Of a stretch of 64,000 nt of DNA, positions 44,798-54,405 are shown piece by piece (the stretch's first letter is position 1; each line of letters begins with the position of its first letter). The DNA comes from Lachnospiraceae bacterium (lineage in GTDB: Bacteria; Bacillota; Clostridia; Lachnospirales; Lachnospiraceae). The stretch spans positions 1 to 64,000 of the forward strand of contig JAGBMJ010000043.1 in NCBI GenBank assembly GCA_017634975.1, given 5' to 3'. Made by a program: the position numbers and the translations under genes. The notes beneath the pieces were generated by a model, which was given only the letters and a program-made list of their open reading frames with translations, did no database searches and was not told the DNA's origin.

Positions 44798-45518
44798 GTC
44801 GACTATTTTTTCGCTGTGTGAACAGGGAAAATTTATGGACCGCGGAATGTTTATCTGTCCGTGGTGTCCGATCTATTCCGTTGTAATGGTTGTTTGCACG
44901 GAACTGTTTTGGGGTATTGAGCGCTGGTGGGTCGTGATCCTGCTGGCCGGTACGGTGACGTCATTATTTGAGCTGATCGCCAGCATCTTAATGGAGCTGG
45001 TTTTCGGAAAGCGTTTCTGGGATTACAGTTATTATCCGCTGAACCTGGATGGACGAATCAGTGTGGTGGCGGGATGTTTCTTCGGCATTGCCATCTGGAT
45101 GGCGACACGTTTCCTGCAGCCGATGGTGGCGCATCTGCTCCTGATGATCCCGGATCAGAAGAGAGTGATCGCGGCGATCATCGCATGGGTGGTCTTCTGG
45201 CTGGATATCGGCTGGGTTGCTGTGTACCGTTTCAAGCTGAACAAAACGCTCTGCAAGGCATATGAGGATGTGATCGCCTGGAAGATGAGTATCTTTGACT
45301 GGTGTAACGTAAAGAAAGATATCTTTTCCAACCTGCTGGTGGTAAGGGCGGCAAAGAAAGGACTGGAAGCAGGCAGCAAGATCAACCACGGATTGGTAAG
45401 TGCGCAGGAGCACACCAATGAATTTGTGAAAGAGCGTGCGGAGCATGTCAAAGAACGTACGGAGTATGTCAAAGAACAGACGAGTGAGTTTGTGAAAGAT
45501 CATATACGGAAAGAGTAA
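44715..45518 (+). CDS. CmpB-like putative ABC-transporter type IV membrane protein
   Basis: A 267-residue protein with about six membrane helices in the first ~175 residues: FYGVIGWLFESTIFSLCEQG, RGMFICPWCPIYSVVMVVC, FELIASILMELVFGKRFWDY. This matches the family annotated as putative ABC-transporter type IV (CmpB-like). The last ~70 residues are a charged helix with heptad-like repeats of VKERxExVKE. AAAGGAGGAGGG lies before the ATG, a very strong ribosome binding site. The start lies 83 bases inside the HD gene. No ATPase partner is adjacent. Confidence 0.85.
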   Translation: MPIVFAGMDWASLTLAMAFYGVIGWLFESTIFSLCEQGKFMDRGMFICPWCPIYSVVMVVCTELFWGIERWWVVILLAGTVTSLFELIASILMELVFGKRFWDYSYYPLNLDGRISVVAGCFFGIAIWMATRFLQPMVAHLLLMIPDQKRVIAAIIAWVVFWLDIGWVAVYRFKLNKTLCKAYEDVIAWKMSIFDWCNVKKDIFSNLLVVRAAKKGLEAGSKINHGLVSAQEHTNEFVKERAEHVKERTEYVKEQTSEFVKDHIRKE

Positions 45519-45559
45519 GGAAACTGCAATAAGGAACTGTTACAAGCAGAGAAAAGAAG

Positions 45560-45587
45560 CAGGCACCCGGTTGGGTGCCTGAATTTT
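45560..45587. terminator. Terminator between convergent genes
   Basis: CAGGCACCC (45560-45568), GGTT loop, GGGTGCCTG (45573-45581), then AATTTT. On the other strand the stem is followed by CTTCTTTTC, so it may serve both the plus-strand gene and the minus-strand lipoprotein gene. Confidence 0.85.
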
Positions 45588-45619
45588 GCATTCAGAGTAG
45601 TTGTTGTAAAGATTTATAC

Positions 45620-46096
45620 TCAATGCTCTTTAAAATACTGACCGATGGAAGTTAAGCGCTGCATAGCGTTTTGGTACTGCGTCAAAGCCTGCGTTGCATA
45701 TTCGTCATGATATCCGTTTTCGCTGTAGGCATCGTGATAAAGGGATGCGGCATCATTCATATAAGCTGAGGCTTCGTAGACTAAGGTTGCCACATCGGAA
45801 TACTCGTCCGGGATCGTGAGAGCTGCCATATTACGGAAGGCGGTGTTCATCTGATCCAGATCATTTAACAGTTCGGCACTTGCCGTGGGGCTGTTTGGAT
45901 CGATGGCGTTGATCGCCTGTCCGAGAGATGAGACGGTACTGCTGAAGCTGCTCATATCGGAGCGGTATTTCTCCAGAGCCGGATCCGTTTTGGTATTGCC
46001 GCAGGCCGAAAGCAGGCCGCAAAGTATAATAAATACCGAAACTTTCGGAATATTTGATTTGACAAAACGTTGTAATTTACATATTATTTTCTTCAT
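45620..46096 (-). CDS. Lipoprotein of unknown function
   Basis: A 158-residue exported lipoprotein: a basic start, hydrophobic VSVFIILCGLLSACG with the lipobox LSAC (Cys32), then a helical domain rich in Ser, Ala, Asp and Tyr (YEASAYMNDAASLYHDAYSE). No family is recognised. There is no ribosome binding site before the ATG; the predicted promoter (46108-46136, minus) would start the message only about five bases before it, so translation is probably leaderless. A strong plus-strand promoter for ilvB lies inside its first codons. Confidence 0.8.
   Translation of the reverse strand: MKKIICKLQRFVKSNIPKVSVFIILCGLLSACGNTKTDPALEKYRSDMSSFSSTVSSLGQAINAIDPNSPTASAELLNDLDQMNTAFRNMAALTIPDEYSDVATLVYEASAYMNDAASLYHDAYSENGYHDEYATQALTQYQNAMQRLTSIGQYFKEH
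46059..46087 (+). promoter_or_regulatory. Promoter of the ilv operon
   Basis: TTGACA (46059-46064), 17 bases, TATTAT (46082-46087). It lies inside the 5' coding part of the divergent lipoprotein gene. The leader to ilvB is about 65 bases, too short for a T-box. Confidence 0.75.
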
Positions 46097-46107
46097 AACA
46101 ATAAATT

Positions 46108-46136
46108 TTTATATCACAGAACCTAAAATATTGCAA
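46108..46136 (-). promoter_or_regulatory. Divergent promoter of lipoprotein gene
   Basis: Read on the minus strand: TTGCAA (46136-46131), 17 bases, TATAAA (46113-46108). The start site would be near 46101, about five bases before the ATG at 46096. The two divergent transcripts overlap. Confidence 0.6.
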
Positions 46137-46159
46137 GTAAAGAGAGGTAGAGTGTAAGA

Positions 46160-47773
46160 ATGACCGGTGCAGATGCAATGGTAAAATGTTTGGAACAGGA
46201 GTCCGTCGGATATGTGTTTGGATATCCCGGTGTGGCGATCTGTCCTTTTTATAATTCCATATTGGATTCGAAGATTCAGACGATACTGATCCGCACGGAA
46301 CAGAATGCGGCACATTCCGCCAGCGGCATGGCCAGACTGACCGGAAAGCCGGGGGTGTGTGCGGTTACTTCCGGTCCGGGCGCCACCAATCTGATCACCG
46401 GTATCGCTACGGCGTTTGCTGATTCCATTCCGCTGGTATGCATCACCGGTCAGGTCAATTCCGAACTGATCGGTTCGGACGTGTTCCAGGAGGCGGATAT
46501 TACCGGTGCCGTGGAATCTTTCGTTAAATATTCCTATCTGGTAAAAGATGCCAGAGAGATCCCGCGGATCTTTAAAGAGGCATTCTACATTGCCAATTCG
46601 GGACGTAAGGGACCGGTGTTGATCGATGTGCCCATCGACATCCAGCAGCAGGAGATCGGGGAATTTCATTATCCGGAAGAAATCCATCTGCGCACCTACA
46701 AACCGACGGTAAAAGGAAATACCCTGCAGATCAAAAAGATCGTTGCAGAATTGAATAAAGCAAAACGACCTCTCATCTGTGCCGGCGGCGGTGTGCGTCT
46801 CAGTGATGCCAAGGAAGAGCTGCGCCAGCTGGTAGAGGAATACCGGATCCCGGTGGTATCCACCATGATGGGGATCGGTGTGATGGCAACCGAGCATCCG
46901 CTGTATTACGGCATGGTCGGCAATAACGGTTTCCCCTGGGCAAACCGTGCGATGAAGGAAGCGGATCTGATCATGATGATCGGCGCCCGTGTGGCAGACC
47001 GTGCAGTCAACCAGCCGGAACGCGTGATGAAAGATACCGTGCTCATCCATATTGACGTAGACCCGGCAGAGATCGGCAAGAATGCCGGCGCGACCATTCC
47101 GATCGTCGGCGATGCAAAACATATCCTGGCGGAATTGTCGGAATACAAGATCGAAGGCGATTACAGTGCCTGGATCAATTCGCTGGAACAGTACCGTGCC
47201 GAGATGCCGGTGGTACGCAAGCCGGTGGAAGGCTTTGTGGATCCGGCAGAGCTGATCCGCAGGATGTCTTATCGGATGGAAGACAATGCCATCTATGTAG
47301 CCGATGTCGGCCAGAACCAGATCTGGTCCTGCAAATACCATGTGGTACGCAATGGACGATTCCTTACGACCGGTGGTATGGGGACGATGGGCTATTCCAT
47401 TCCCGCAGCAGTCGGCGCCAAACTGGCCTGCCCGGACCGGCAGGTGGTAGCGGTCTGCGGAGACGGATCATTCCAGATGTCGATGATGGAACTGGCGACC
47501 ATGCGGCAGTATGAGGTACCGGTCAAGATCGTGGTACTGAAGAATAATTACCTCGGAATGGTGCGGCAGTACCAGCATTTCACCTACGAAGATCATTATT
47601 CGGTGGTGGATCTTTCCGGCAGCCCGGATCTGGAGCATATTGCGGCAGCTTACGGAATGAAGTTTCTGCGCATTACGGATATGGAAAATATCGATGCAAA
47701 GATCGATGAATTACTTTCCGGTAATACATCATGCCTGTGCGAATGCATCATCGATCCGATGGATTTGGTATGA
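46160..47773 (+). CDS. ilvB: Acetolactate synthase large subunit
   Basis: A thiamine-diphosphate enzyme that joins two pyruvates (or pyruvate and 2-oxobutyrate) at the start of valine, leucine and isoleucine synthesis. 537 residues. The cofactor Glu is in LIRTEQNAAHSASGMARL (E47). SGPGATNLITGIATAFADS and PVLIDVPIDIQQQEI follow, and the TPP site is VCGDGSFQMSMMELATMRQY ending in LKNN. The FAD-type middle domain supports the anabolic enzyme. Two small-subunit genes lie downstream. Confidence 0.95.
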   Translation: MTGADAMVKCLEQESVGYVFGYPGVAICPFYNSILDSKIQTILIRTEQNAAHSASGMARLTGKPGVCAVTSGPGATNLITGIATAFADSIPLVCITGQVNSELIGSDVFQEADITGAVESFVKYSYLVKDAREIPRIFKEAFYIANSGRKGPVLIDVPIDIQQQEIGEFHYPEEIHLRTYKPTVKGNTLQIKKIVAELNKAKRPLICAGGGVRLSDAKEELRQLVEEYRIPVVSTMMGIGVMATEHPLYYGMVGNNGFPWANRAMKEADLIMMIGARVADRAVNQPERVMKDTVLIHIDVDPAEIGKNAGATIPIVGDAKHILAELSEYKIEGDYSAWINSLEQYRAEMPVVRKPVEGFVDPAELIRRMSYRMEDNAIYVADVGQNQIWSCKYHVVRNGRFLTTGGMGTMGYSIPAAVGAKLACPDRQVVAVCGDGSFQMSMMELATMRQYEVPVKIVVLKNNYLGMVRQYQHFTYEDHYSVVDLSGSPDLEHIAAAYGMKFLRITDMENIDAKIDELLSGNTSCLCECIIDPMDLV

Positions 47774-47810
47774 GCCGGAGGATTATGATAGAGTGAAGGA
47801 GAGTTTATAG

Positions 47811-48293
47811 ATGAGACGAATCTTTTCTGTTTTAGTAGAGAACCGTTCCGGTGTGCTTTGCAAGGTGGCCGGTCTGTTTTCGCGAAGAAGCTTTAATATC
47901 GATTCCCTGGCGGTAGGCGAAACGGACGATCATGCAGTTTCCCTGATGACGATCTTAAGTTCCGGGACCGAACAGACTCTTGAGCAGATTGAAAAACAGC
48001 TGAACAAGAAACTGGACGTGATCAAGGTAAAGACCTTTGAGGAAAGCAAAGCGATCACCAGAGAGCTGATGCTGATCAAGGTAAAGTATAACAAAGGCAA
48101 CCGGCGCGAGATCATGGAGACCTGCGAAGTGATGAAAGCGGAGATCGTTGATATGTCCGAGAGCCAGATGATCCTGCAGATCTGTGATACCCCGGAAAAG
48201 ATCAAACTGCTGATCAGTCTCTTATCCCAGGTATCCATCGTGGAAGTGGCCCGTACCGGGACGCTTGCACTGCAGAAGTGCATGGAGGATTAA
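47811..48293 (+). CDS. ilvN: Acetolactate synthase small subunit, copy 1
   Basis: A 160-residue regulatory subunit: an N-terminal ACT domain (FSVLVENRSGVLCKVAGLFS, RRSFNIDSLAVGETDD) and a second ACT-like C-terminal domain (IVEVARTGTLALQ at the end). It binds valine and controls the large subunit. The sequence differs widely from the second copy at 49485. A GGAGAG precedes the ATG. The stop is directly followed by the ATG of an acyltransferase. Confidence 0.93.
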   Translation: MRRIFSVLVENRSGVLCKVAGLFSRRSFNIDSLAVGETDDHAVSLMTILSSGTEQTLEQIEKQLNKKLDVIKVKTFEESKAITRELMLIKVKYNKGNRREIMETCEVMKAEIVDMSESQMILQICDTPEKIKLLISLLSQVSIVEVARTGTLALQKCMED

Positions 48294-49418
48294 ATGCCGA
48301 ATACCGACGGCAAAACGAATCAAAAAAGCAGAAACGGAGCAGTTGAACTGCTCCGTATTCTTGCAATTACACTGATACTGTTTCACCATTATCAGCAGCT
48401 CACGGGAGTATACTATACGGGCGGGATCAATTTTTATAACGGACGATTCCCGTTTCAATACCTGGTAGAGCTGTTTTTTCTTTTGTCCGGTTATCTGGCA
48501 TGGCGGTATCATAAAAGGATCCTGGAAGGTCAATCGTTTGGCAGCTATCTGAAAGGACGTGTGTGGCGTCTTTTCCCCGGGATGGTCATGACAGATCTGG
48601 TCTGTTATGTGTTTCTTTATCTCTATTACCGCTATTGCGGCAGTTACTGGATGGAGGTTCCGATCAATAAAAGCCGTCTGCTGATCACACTGCTCGGCAT
48701 GGGCAGCGGCTGGTTTGTGCCGGGGACCCGGATCAACAGCCCGACCTGGTATGTGAGCGTACTGTTTCTGTGCCTGCTCCTTCTGTATTTTCTAACGAAA
48801 CTATCACAGAAAAGCAAAAAGCCGATGTGGATCTTTTCCGTAATGATGATCCTGATCGGGCTGCTCCGATGGGGACTGGAGCAGTACACGGACATCGGTT
48901 TTGTTCCCTTTTGGGACAGTTATTCGTGCCGCGGCTATTACGCATTCTTCATGGGGGTGCTGCTGGCGGAGCGGAAGGAGGGCAAGGGATTTACCGCCGG
49001 AACCGTCCGCGTATGGACGGGGATCAGCATCGGAGTGCTGTTGCTTTATCTGCTGGCGCCGGGGCCGTTTTTGCATTGGATCAATGTGCTGCTGGCCATT
49101 GTGATCTATCCGCCGATACTGCTTTTGGTAATGTCGGAAAAAACGAAAGAAAGAACCGGCGGATGGAAAGGGATCATGTTCTTCGGGAAGATGAGCTACA
49201 GCGTCTATCTTTGGCACGTTCCGTTTCTGATCGGGATGTGGCTGCTTCTGCTGTACAAAAACAGCTATATCGATCTGACAAAACCGCTTTGCCTGCCGGC
49301 GTATGCGCTGCTGGCATGGGGCGTGGGGGTATTGTGTTATTATGTACTGGAAGTACCGTTACGACTTATGCTGCAGGGGCTTTTTCGGATCTTTGCCGCA
49401 AAGAAAAACGATAATTGA
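48294..49418 (+). CDS. Acyltransferase 3 family membrane protein
   Basis: A 374-residue polytopic protein (about 10 helices) of the OafA/WecH-type acyltransferase family: GAVELLRILAITLILFHHYQ with the conserved His, YLVELFFLLSGYLAWRYHKR, then NSPTWYVSVLFLCLLLLYFL, and near the end GKMSYSVYLWHVPFLIGMWL. Such enzymes O-acylate envelope sugars. It abuts ilvN with no gap and sits between the two ilvN-type genes, though it has no link with amino acid synthesis. No ribosome binding site of its own is clear, so it seems coupled to ilvN. Confidence 0.9.
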   Translation: MPNTDGKTNQKSRNGAVELLRILAITLILFHHYQQLTGVYYTGGINFYNGRFPFQYLVELFFLLSGYLAWRYHKRILEGQSFGSYLKGRVWRLFPGMVMTDLVCYVFLYLYYRYCGSYWMEVPINKSRLLITLLGMGSGWFVPGTRINSPTWYVSVLFLCLLLLYFLTKLSQKSKKPMWIFSVMMILIGLLRWGLEQYTDIGFVPFWDSYSCRGYYAFFMGVLLAERKEGKGFTAGTVRVWTGISIGVLLLYLLAPGPFLHWINVLLAIVIYPPILLLVMSEKTKERTGGWKGIMFFGKMSYSVYLWHVPFLIGMWLLLLYKNSYIDLTKPLCLPAYALLAWGVGVLCYYVLEVPLRLMLQGLFRIFAAKKNDN

Positions 49419-49443
49419 CAATTATCGGGAATATTGCTAATAT
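49415..49443 (+). promoter_or_regulatory. Promoter of second ilvN/ilvC
   Basis: TTGACA (49415-49420), 17 bases, TAATAT (49438-49443), overlapping the stop of the acyltransferase gene. It gives the second ilvN and ilvC their own start. Confidence 0.75.
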
Positions 49444-49484
49444 TTAGGGTATGTTTTTGGTTCCTATAACAAGGAGGGTTTTTC

Positions 49485-49988
49485 GTGAACAGAAAAGTAT
49501 TTCAGCTTTTGGTAGAAAATTCTTCCGGTGTACTCAGCCGTATTTCCGGACTGTTTTCCAGACGTGGTTATAATATTGAGAGCATTACGGCGGGCGTAAC
49601 GGCCAATCCGCGTTATTCCCGTATCACGATCATCGCATCCGGAGATGATGATATCCTTGAGCAGATCGAACGCCAGGTGGAGAAGCTGGTGGATGTGCGA
49701 AGCATCAAGGTGCTCGAGCCCAAGGATTCCGTATACCGTGAATTGTGCCTGATCAAGGTAGAGGTAACGGATCAGACCAGAGAAGGGCTGATCTCGATCT
49801 CCAATATTTTCCGTGCAAACATCATCGATGTGAGTGAGAACAGCATGATCGTGGAACTGACCGGTAACCAGTCCAAGATCGAAGCATTTCTGGGACTGCT
49901 GTCCGGCTATACCATCATGGAACTGGCACGCACCGGTATCACCGGACTTTCCCGCGGCAGCTCCGATGTGGTTTGGTTAGAGGATTAA
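49485..49988 (+). CDS. ilvN: Acetolactate synthase small subunit, copy 2
   Basis: A 167-residue ACT-domain protein with the same layout as copy 1 (FQLLVENSSGVLSRISGLFS, RRGYNIESITAGVT, and a C-terminal IMELARTGITGLSRG). This copy looks closer to typical clostridial IlvN/IlvH. The start is GTG with AAGGAGGG upstream. It is 57 bases before ilvC and under its own promoter. Only one large-subunit gene is in the window, so the two small subunits may compete for it or one may serve a second large subunit elsewhere. Confidence 0.93.
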   Translation: MNRKVFQLLVENSSGVLSRISGLFSRRGYNIESITAGVTANPRYSRITIIASGDDDILEQIERQVEKLVDVRSIKVLEPKDSVYRELCLIKVEVTDQTREGLISISNIFRANIIDVSENSMIVELTGNQSKIEAFLGLLSGYTIMELARTGITGLSRGSSDVVWLED

Positions 49989-50024
49989 AATTCGTGTCAT
50001 TTCGGGGGAGACCCTGTTTATTAA

Positions 50025-51062
<1,038 letters not shown>

Positions 51063-51091
51063 GTAACAATCTGAAATCCAATGTAAGATGC

Positions 51092-51131
51092 ACAGGCGGC
51101 GTAACGGGACAATCGAACGCCGCCTGTTTTG
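51092..51131 (+). terminator. Terminator after ilvC
   Basis: ACAGGCGGCGT (51092-51102) pairs with ACGCCGCCTGT (51117-51127) over 11 bp, followed by TTTG. The T-run is short, but the stem is very stable. Confidence 0.8.
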
Positions 51132-51141
51132 TAAAAAAAAG

Positions 51142-51177
51142 GTTTCTATCACCGCACGAAGGGCTGCGGATAGTAAC
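51142..51177. repeat. Palindromic element, left member of a pair
   Basis: GTTTCTATC...GATAGTAAC forms an imperfect hairpin with an inner CGCA/TGCG arm. It shares outer arms GTTNCTAT/ATAGTAAC and near-equal length (36 versus 37) with the palindrome at 52376-52412, so the two bracket the gene between them. Confidence 0.6.
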
Positions 51178-51193
51178 AAAAATCGCAGACAAG

Positions 51194-52408
51194 ATGAATA
51201 AGAATAAACGAGAGTCATTAGCAAAAGAGATCGATCATGTTGTAGTGCTGTGTTTCGGCATTGCGTTTTTCCTGATCTATACCGCAAGCGCGATCCTGCT
51301 CTTCATTACCGAAGAGGATACATCGCGGTATTACGGAAAAGCGATCGGTATGTTTGTGGCCTATCTGGCTTTATACATCATAGCATCGTTCCTGGTGACA
51401 CGCAGGATCGGGGAATTGTTCGTGCCGCTGGACCGGGTGGCCAGCAAACTGATCCGTGAAGATAAATTTGCGGATTCCGGCGAAAACGGGATCCAGAATC
51501 TGGCCAATTCCATGCGTGCCCAATCGGAACAGGTGGATGCCTTGTCCCGGGAGCTGGAAACGACGCAAAGCGATCTTGACGATGTCTTTTCGGAATCCAG
51601 ACAGAACCGTCATCAGCAGACAGAGCTGGCAAAGCGCCTGCTGCGGGATCTGGAAACACTGCAGGAGAGGGAAGCAGACCTGATCCGTTCCGGCGACCGG
51701 CTGTTGGAGGTGCTCTCAGAAGCCATGCCACTTGAGAGCGGGATCCGGGAACAGAAGGATGCACTTTATGACCAGATGCAGCAGATCGACGCAGGGCTTC
51801 GGGAGAGTGAGCGGCAGTATGAGGATACGGCGGCAGATTTTGCGGAGCTGGGAGGCACCTTTCAGCTGCTCGGAAATATGCAGACAGATGCCGGAGAGCT
51901 GCTGGAAAACATCTACAATGAAATGACCGCGTTGCAGTCTTTGTCCACACAGACCAATCTGTATGCGATGAATACCGCTCTGGATACCGCACGGTCGGGC
52001 AGCATTACCGTATCGACCATCGGCGCATTGGACGAGATCAAGGAGCTGACAGGGAAGATCAACGAAAAGACAGATGATGTGCTTCTGCTCCTGATCCGTA
52101 CGAGAAATGCGCTGAAACTGGCGATGGACCAGTCCGGAGAGTGTCGGGAAAAAGGCGAGGAATGCGGCCGTGCCTTTGATGCGAGCAAAAATGCACTGCA
52201 GGACCGGCGGGAAGAGATCGAAAAGATGCTTTCGTCCGGAGAAGCGCTGACCGATGATGTCGCCAGAATGGAGAAAGCGCTGCTTAAGACGCAGGATGCG
52301 GTGCAAAAGCGCAGGGACGAACAGGCAAAATGCAAAGCAGAGCTCGAAAAGATGAGTGAAGAATTGAAGAATATTGTTACTATACACGGTACTTCGAGCC
52401 GTGTATAG
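51194..52408 (+). CDS. Degenerate chemoreceptor-like membrane coiled-coil protein
   Basis: A 404-residue protein. Two membrane helices (VVVLCFGIAFFLIYTASAIL, ~16-36, and IGMFVAYLALYIIASFLVTR, ~51-70) are joined by a very short loop, so there is no outside sensor domain. The rest is coiled coil. Residues ~245-285 (LSTQTNLYAMNTALDTARSG) resemble the methyl-accepting chemoreceptor tip (QTNLLALNAAIEAARAGE), but the conserved signalling residues after it are lost. There is no ribosome binding site of note. The last ~11 residues are encoded by a palindrome. No che genes are in the window. Function unknown. Confidence 0.75.
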   Translation: MNKNKRESLAKEIDHVVVLCFGIAFFLIYTASAILLFITEEDTSRYYGKAIGMFVAYLALYIIASFLVTRRIGELFVPLDRVASKLIREDKFADSGENGIQNLANSMRAQSEQVDALSRELETTQSDLDDVFSESRQNRHQQTELAKRLLRDLETLQEREADLIRSGDRLLEVLSEAMPLESGIREQKDALYDQMQQIDAGLRESERQYEDTAADFAELGGTFQLLGNMQTDAGELLENIYNEMTALQSLSTQTNLYAMNTALDTARSGSITVSTIGALDEIKELTGKINEKTDDVLLLLIRTRNALKLAMDQSGECREKGEECGRAFDASKNALQDRREEIEKMLSSGEALTDDVARMEKALLKTQDAVQKRRDEQAKCKAELEKMSEELKNIVTIHGTSSRV

Positions 52409-52413
52409 TAACA
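52375..52413. repeat. Perfect 15-bp palindrome, right member of a pair
   Basis: TGTTACTATACACGG (52375-52389) and CCGTGTATAGTAACA (52399-52413) are perfect inverted copies around a 9-base loop. It spans the stop codon of the chemoreceptor-like gene. There is no clear T-run after it, so it is not a classic terminator. Confidence 0.85.
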
Positions 52414-52418
52414 GTATA

Positions 52419-52447
52419 TTTACTTTTAAAGCGGTTTATGTTAGGAT
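52419..52447 (+). promoter_or_regulatory. Weak candidate promoter of leuCD
   Basis: TTTACT (52419-52424), 17 bases, TAGGAT (52442-52447). The -10 is poor. It is the best candidate I find before leuC. Confidence 0.3.
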
Positions 52448-52462
52448 ATTTTTTGCTTTTAT

Positions 52463-52474
52463 CTGTATATACAG
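52463..52474. promoter_or_regulatory. 12-bp perfect palindrome upstream of leuC
   Basis: CTGTATATACAG is a perfect palindrome 56 bases before the leuC start and could bind a dimeric regulator. No regulator can be named, and A/T-rich palindromes arise by chance. Confidence 0.3.
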
Positions 52475-52529
52475 GTAAGGCATTTTGGTTGTTTATGAAA
52501 CATATTAACGGAAGGAAGGAAAGAATAAG

Positions 52530-53789
52530 ATGGGAATGACAATGACACAGAAGATCCTTGCGCGTGCCGCAGGATTGGACAAAGTCGTAGCCGGACAGCT
52601 GATCATGGCCAAACTGGATCTGGTTTTGGGCAATGATATCACCAGTCCGGTAGCGATCAAGGAAATGGATAAGATGAAGACAGAGGGCGTGTTTAATAAA
52701 GACAAGATCGCCCTGGTGCCGGATCATTTTGTTCCCAATAAGGATATCAAATCTGCAGAGCATTGCCGCTGCGTACGTAATTTTGCAAAGAAGAACGAGA
52801 TCACAAACTATTTTGAAGTGGGTGAGATGGGCATTGAGCATGCATTGCTTCCGGAAAAAGGTCTGACGGTTCCCGGGGATGTGATCATCGGCGCGGACTC
52901 TCATACCTGTACTTACGGTGCGGTAGGCGCATTTTCCACCGGTGTGGGATCTACGGATATGGCAGCCGGTATGGCTACCGGTGAAGCGTGGTTTAAGGTA
53001 CCGTCTGCCATTAAATTCAATCTGACCGGCAAGCCGGCCAAGTGGATCAGCGGTAAAGATATCATTCTTCATATCATCGGTATGATCGGTGTGGACGGCG
53101 CTCTGTATCGTTCCATGGAATTTGTCGGTGACGGCATTCAGTATCTGTCCATGGATGATCGTTTTACTATCTCCAATATGGCGATCGAAGCCGGCGGCAA
53201 GAACGGTATCTTCCCGGTCGATGATAAGACGATCGAATATTTAAAGGAGCATACGAAACGAGAATATACGGTATTTGAAGCGGATGCCGATGCAGAATAC
53301 GATGAAGAATATACCATCGAGCTGGACAAACTGCAGCCGACCGTTTCCTATCCGCACCTTCCGGAGAATACGCACGTGGTATCCGAGGCAGCGGACATCA
53401 AAGTGGATCAGGTCGTGATTGGTTCCTGCACCAACGGACGTATAGAAGATATGCGTATCGCGGCGGAGATCCTGGAGGGCAGACACATTGCAAAAGGCAT
53501 GCGCTGCATCATCATTCCGGCAACACAGTCCATTTATCTCGAGTGTATGGAGAAGGGGTATCTCAAGACCTTTATTCAGTCCGGCTGTGTGGTATCCACA
53601 CCGACATGCGGTCCCTGCCTGGGCGGTTATATGGGTATCCTGGGAGACGGTGAGAAGTGCCTGTCTACGACCAACCGTAACTTTGTAGGCCGTATGGGAC
53701 ACATCAATTCCGAGATTTATCTGGCATCCCCGGCTGTGGCTGCAGCAACGGCCATCAAGGGTAATATCGTATCTCCGGATGCGCTTTAA
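52530..53789 (+). CDS. leuC: 3-isopropylmalate dehydratase large subunit
   Basis: With LeuD it isomerises 2-isopropylmalate to 3-isopropylmalate in leucine synthesis. At 419 residues it is the short, HacA/archaeal-like form (E. coli LeuC has ~466). The Fe-S cysteines are in [14 protein letters not shown] and [35 protein letters not shown] is the aconitase signature. Repeated GGAAGGAAGG precedes the ATG. leuD follows 18 bases on. leuA and leuB are not in the window. Confidence 0.95.
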   Translation: MGMTMTQKILARAAGLDKVVAGQLIMAKLDLVLGNDITSPVAIKEMDKMKTEGVFNKDKIALVPDHFVPNKDIKSAEHCRCVRNFAKKNEITNYFEVGEMGIEHALLPEKGLTVPGDVIIGADSHTCTYGAVGAFSTGVGSTDMAAGMATGEAWFKVPSAIKFNLTGKPAKWISGKDIILHIIGMIGVDGALYRSMEFVGDGIQYLSMDDRFTISNMAIEAGGKNGIFPVDDKTIEYLKEHTKREYTVFEADADAEYDEEYTIELDKLQPTVSYPHLPENTHVVSEAADIKVDQVVIGSCTNGRIEDMRIAAEILEGRHIAKGMRCIIIPATQSIYLECMEKGYLKTFIQSGCVVSTPTCGPCLGGYMGILGDGEKCLSTTNRNFVGRMGHINSEIYLASPAVAAATAIKGNIVSPDAL

Positions 53790-53807
53790 GAAGGAGGGTA
53801 TACAAGA

Positions 53808-54299
53808 ATGAAAGCACAGGGTAGTGTATTTAAGTATGGCGATAACGTGGATACCGACGTGATCATCCCCGCACGGTATCTGAACTCTTCCGATCCGAAG
53901 GAACTGGCACAGCACTGTATGGAAGATATTGATAAAGATTTCGTGAACAATGTAAAGCAGGGAGATATCATCGTAGCAGATAAGAACTTTGGCTGTGGAT
54001 CTTCCCGTGAGCACGCACCGATCGCGATCAAGGCAGCCGGTGTGAGCTGTGTCATCGCAGAAACCTTTGCACGTATCTTTTATCGCAACTCCATCAACAT
54101 CGGCCTGCCGATCCTGGAGTGCCCGGAGGCGGCAAAAGCGATCAAGGCCGGCGATGAAGTGGAAGTCGATTTTGACAACGGTGTGATCACCGACAAGACT
54201 ACGGGCGCTTCCTTCCAGGCACAGCCGTTCCCGCCGTTTATGCAGGAGATCATCAAAGCGGAAGGGCTGATCAACTATATCAATCAGAAAAAGGCCTGA
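53808..54299 (+). CDS. leuD: 3-isopropylmalate dehydratase small subunit
   Basis: The 163-residue swivel-domain subunit that pairs with Leu[58 protein letters not shown]. The short length fits the archaeal-type pair. GAAGGAGG precedes the ATG. A strong terminator ends the unit nine bases after the stop. Confidence 0.96.
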   Translation: MKAQGSVFKYGDNVDTDVIIPARYLNSSDPKELAQHCMEDIDKDFVNNVKQGDIIVADKNFGCGSSREHAPIAIKAAGVSCVIAETFARIFYRNSINIGLPILECPEAAKAIKAGDEVEVDFDNGVITDKTTGASFQAQPFPPFMQEIIKAEGLINYINQKKA

Positions 54300-54307
54300 A
54301 TCTGATC

Positions 54308-54338
54308 AAAAGGGTTTCGCTTGCGAAACCCTTTTTTT
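54308..54338 (+). terminator. Terminator after leuD
   Basis: AAAAGGGTTTCG (54308-54319) pairs with CGAAACCCTTTT (54324-54335) over 12 bp with a CTTG loop; T-run to 54338. The A-run on the left would allow action on the other strand too. Confidence 0.92.
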
Positions 54339-54405
54339 ATGATCGAACCATAAAATATAGTGTTTTCTTTCGTTTCTTTGATAGGAACAGAAAAATACAA
54401 TAGAT

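Noticed and set aside
46094-46159. Possible T-box or other amino-acid riboswitch before ilvB
   Set aside because: The leader is only about 65 bases and contains no T-box core sequence or antiterminator; none was seen before tyrS or leuC either.
46109-47341. Minus-strand frame of 410 codons opposite ilvB
   Set aside because: Antisense to a complete acetolactate synthase; composition and lack of motifs mark it as a shadow.
48294-49418. Acyltransferase as a recent horizontal insertion into the ilv operon
   Set aside because: Base composition and codon use look like the neighbours, and no insertion scar or repeat flanks it. The odd position is reported, but not as transfer.
52463-52474. CTGTATATACAG read as a Gram-negative LexA box
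   Set aside because: It resembles the E. coli motif by chance; the genome otherwise shows the Gram-positive GAAC-N4-GTTC type. It is kept only as an unassigned palindrome.
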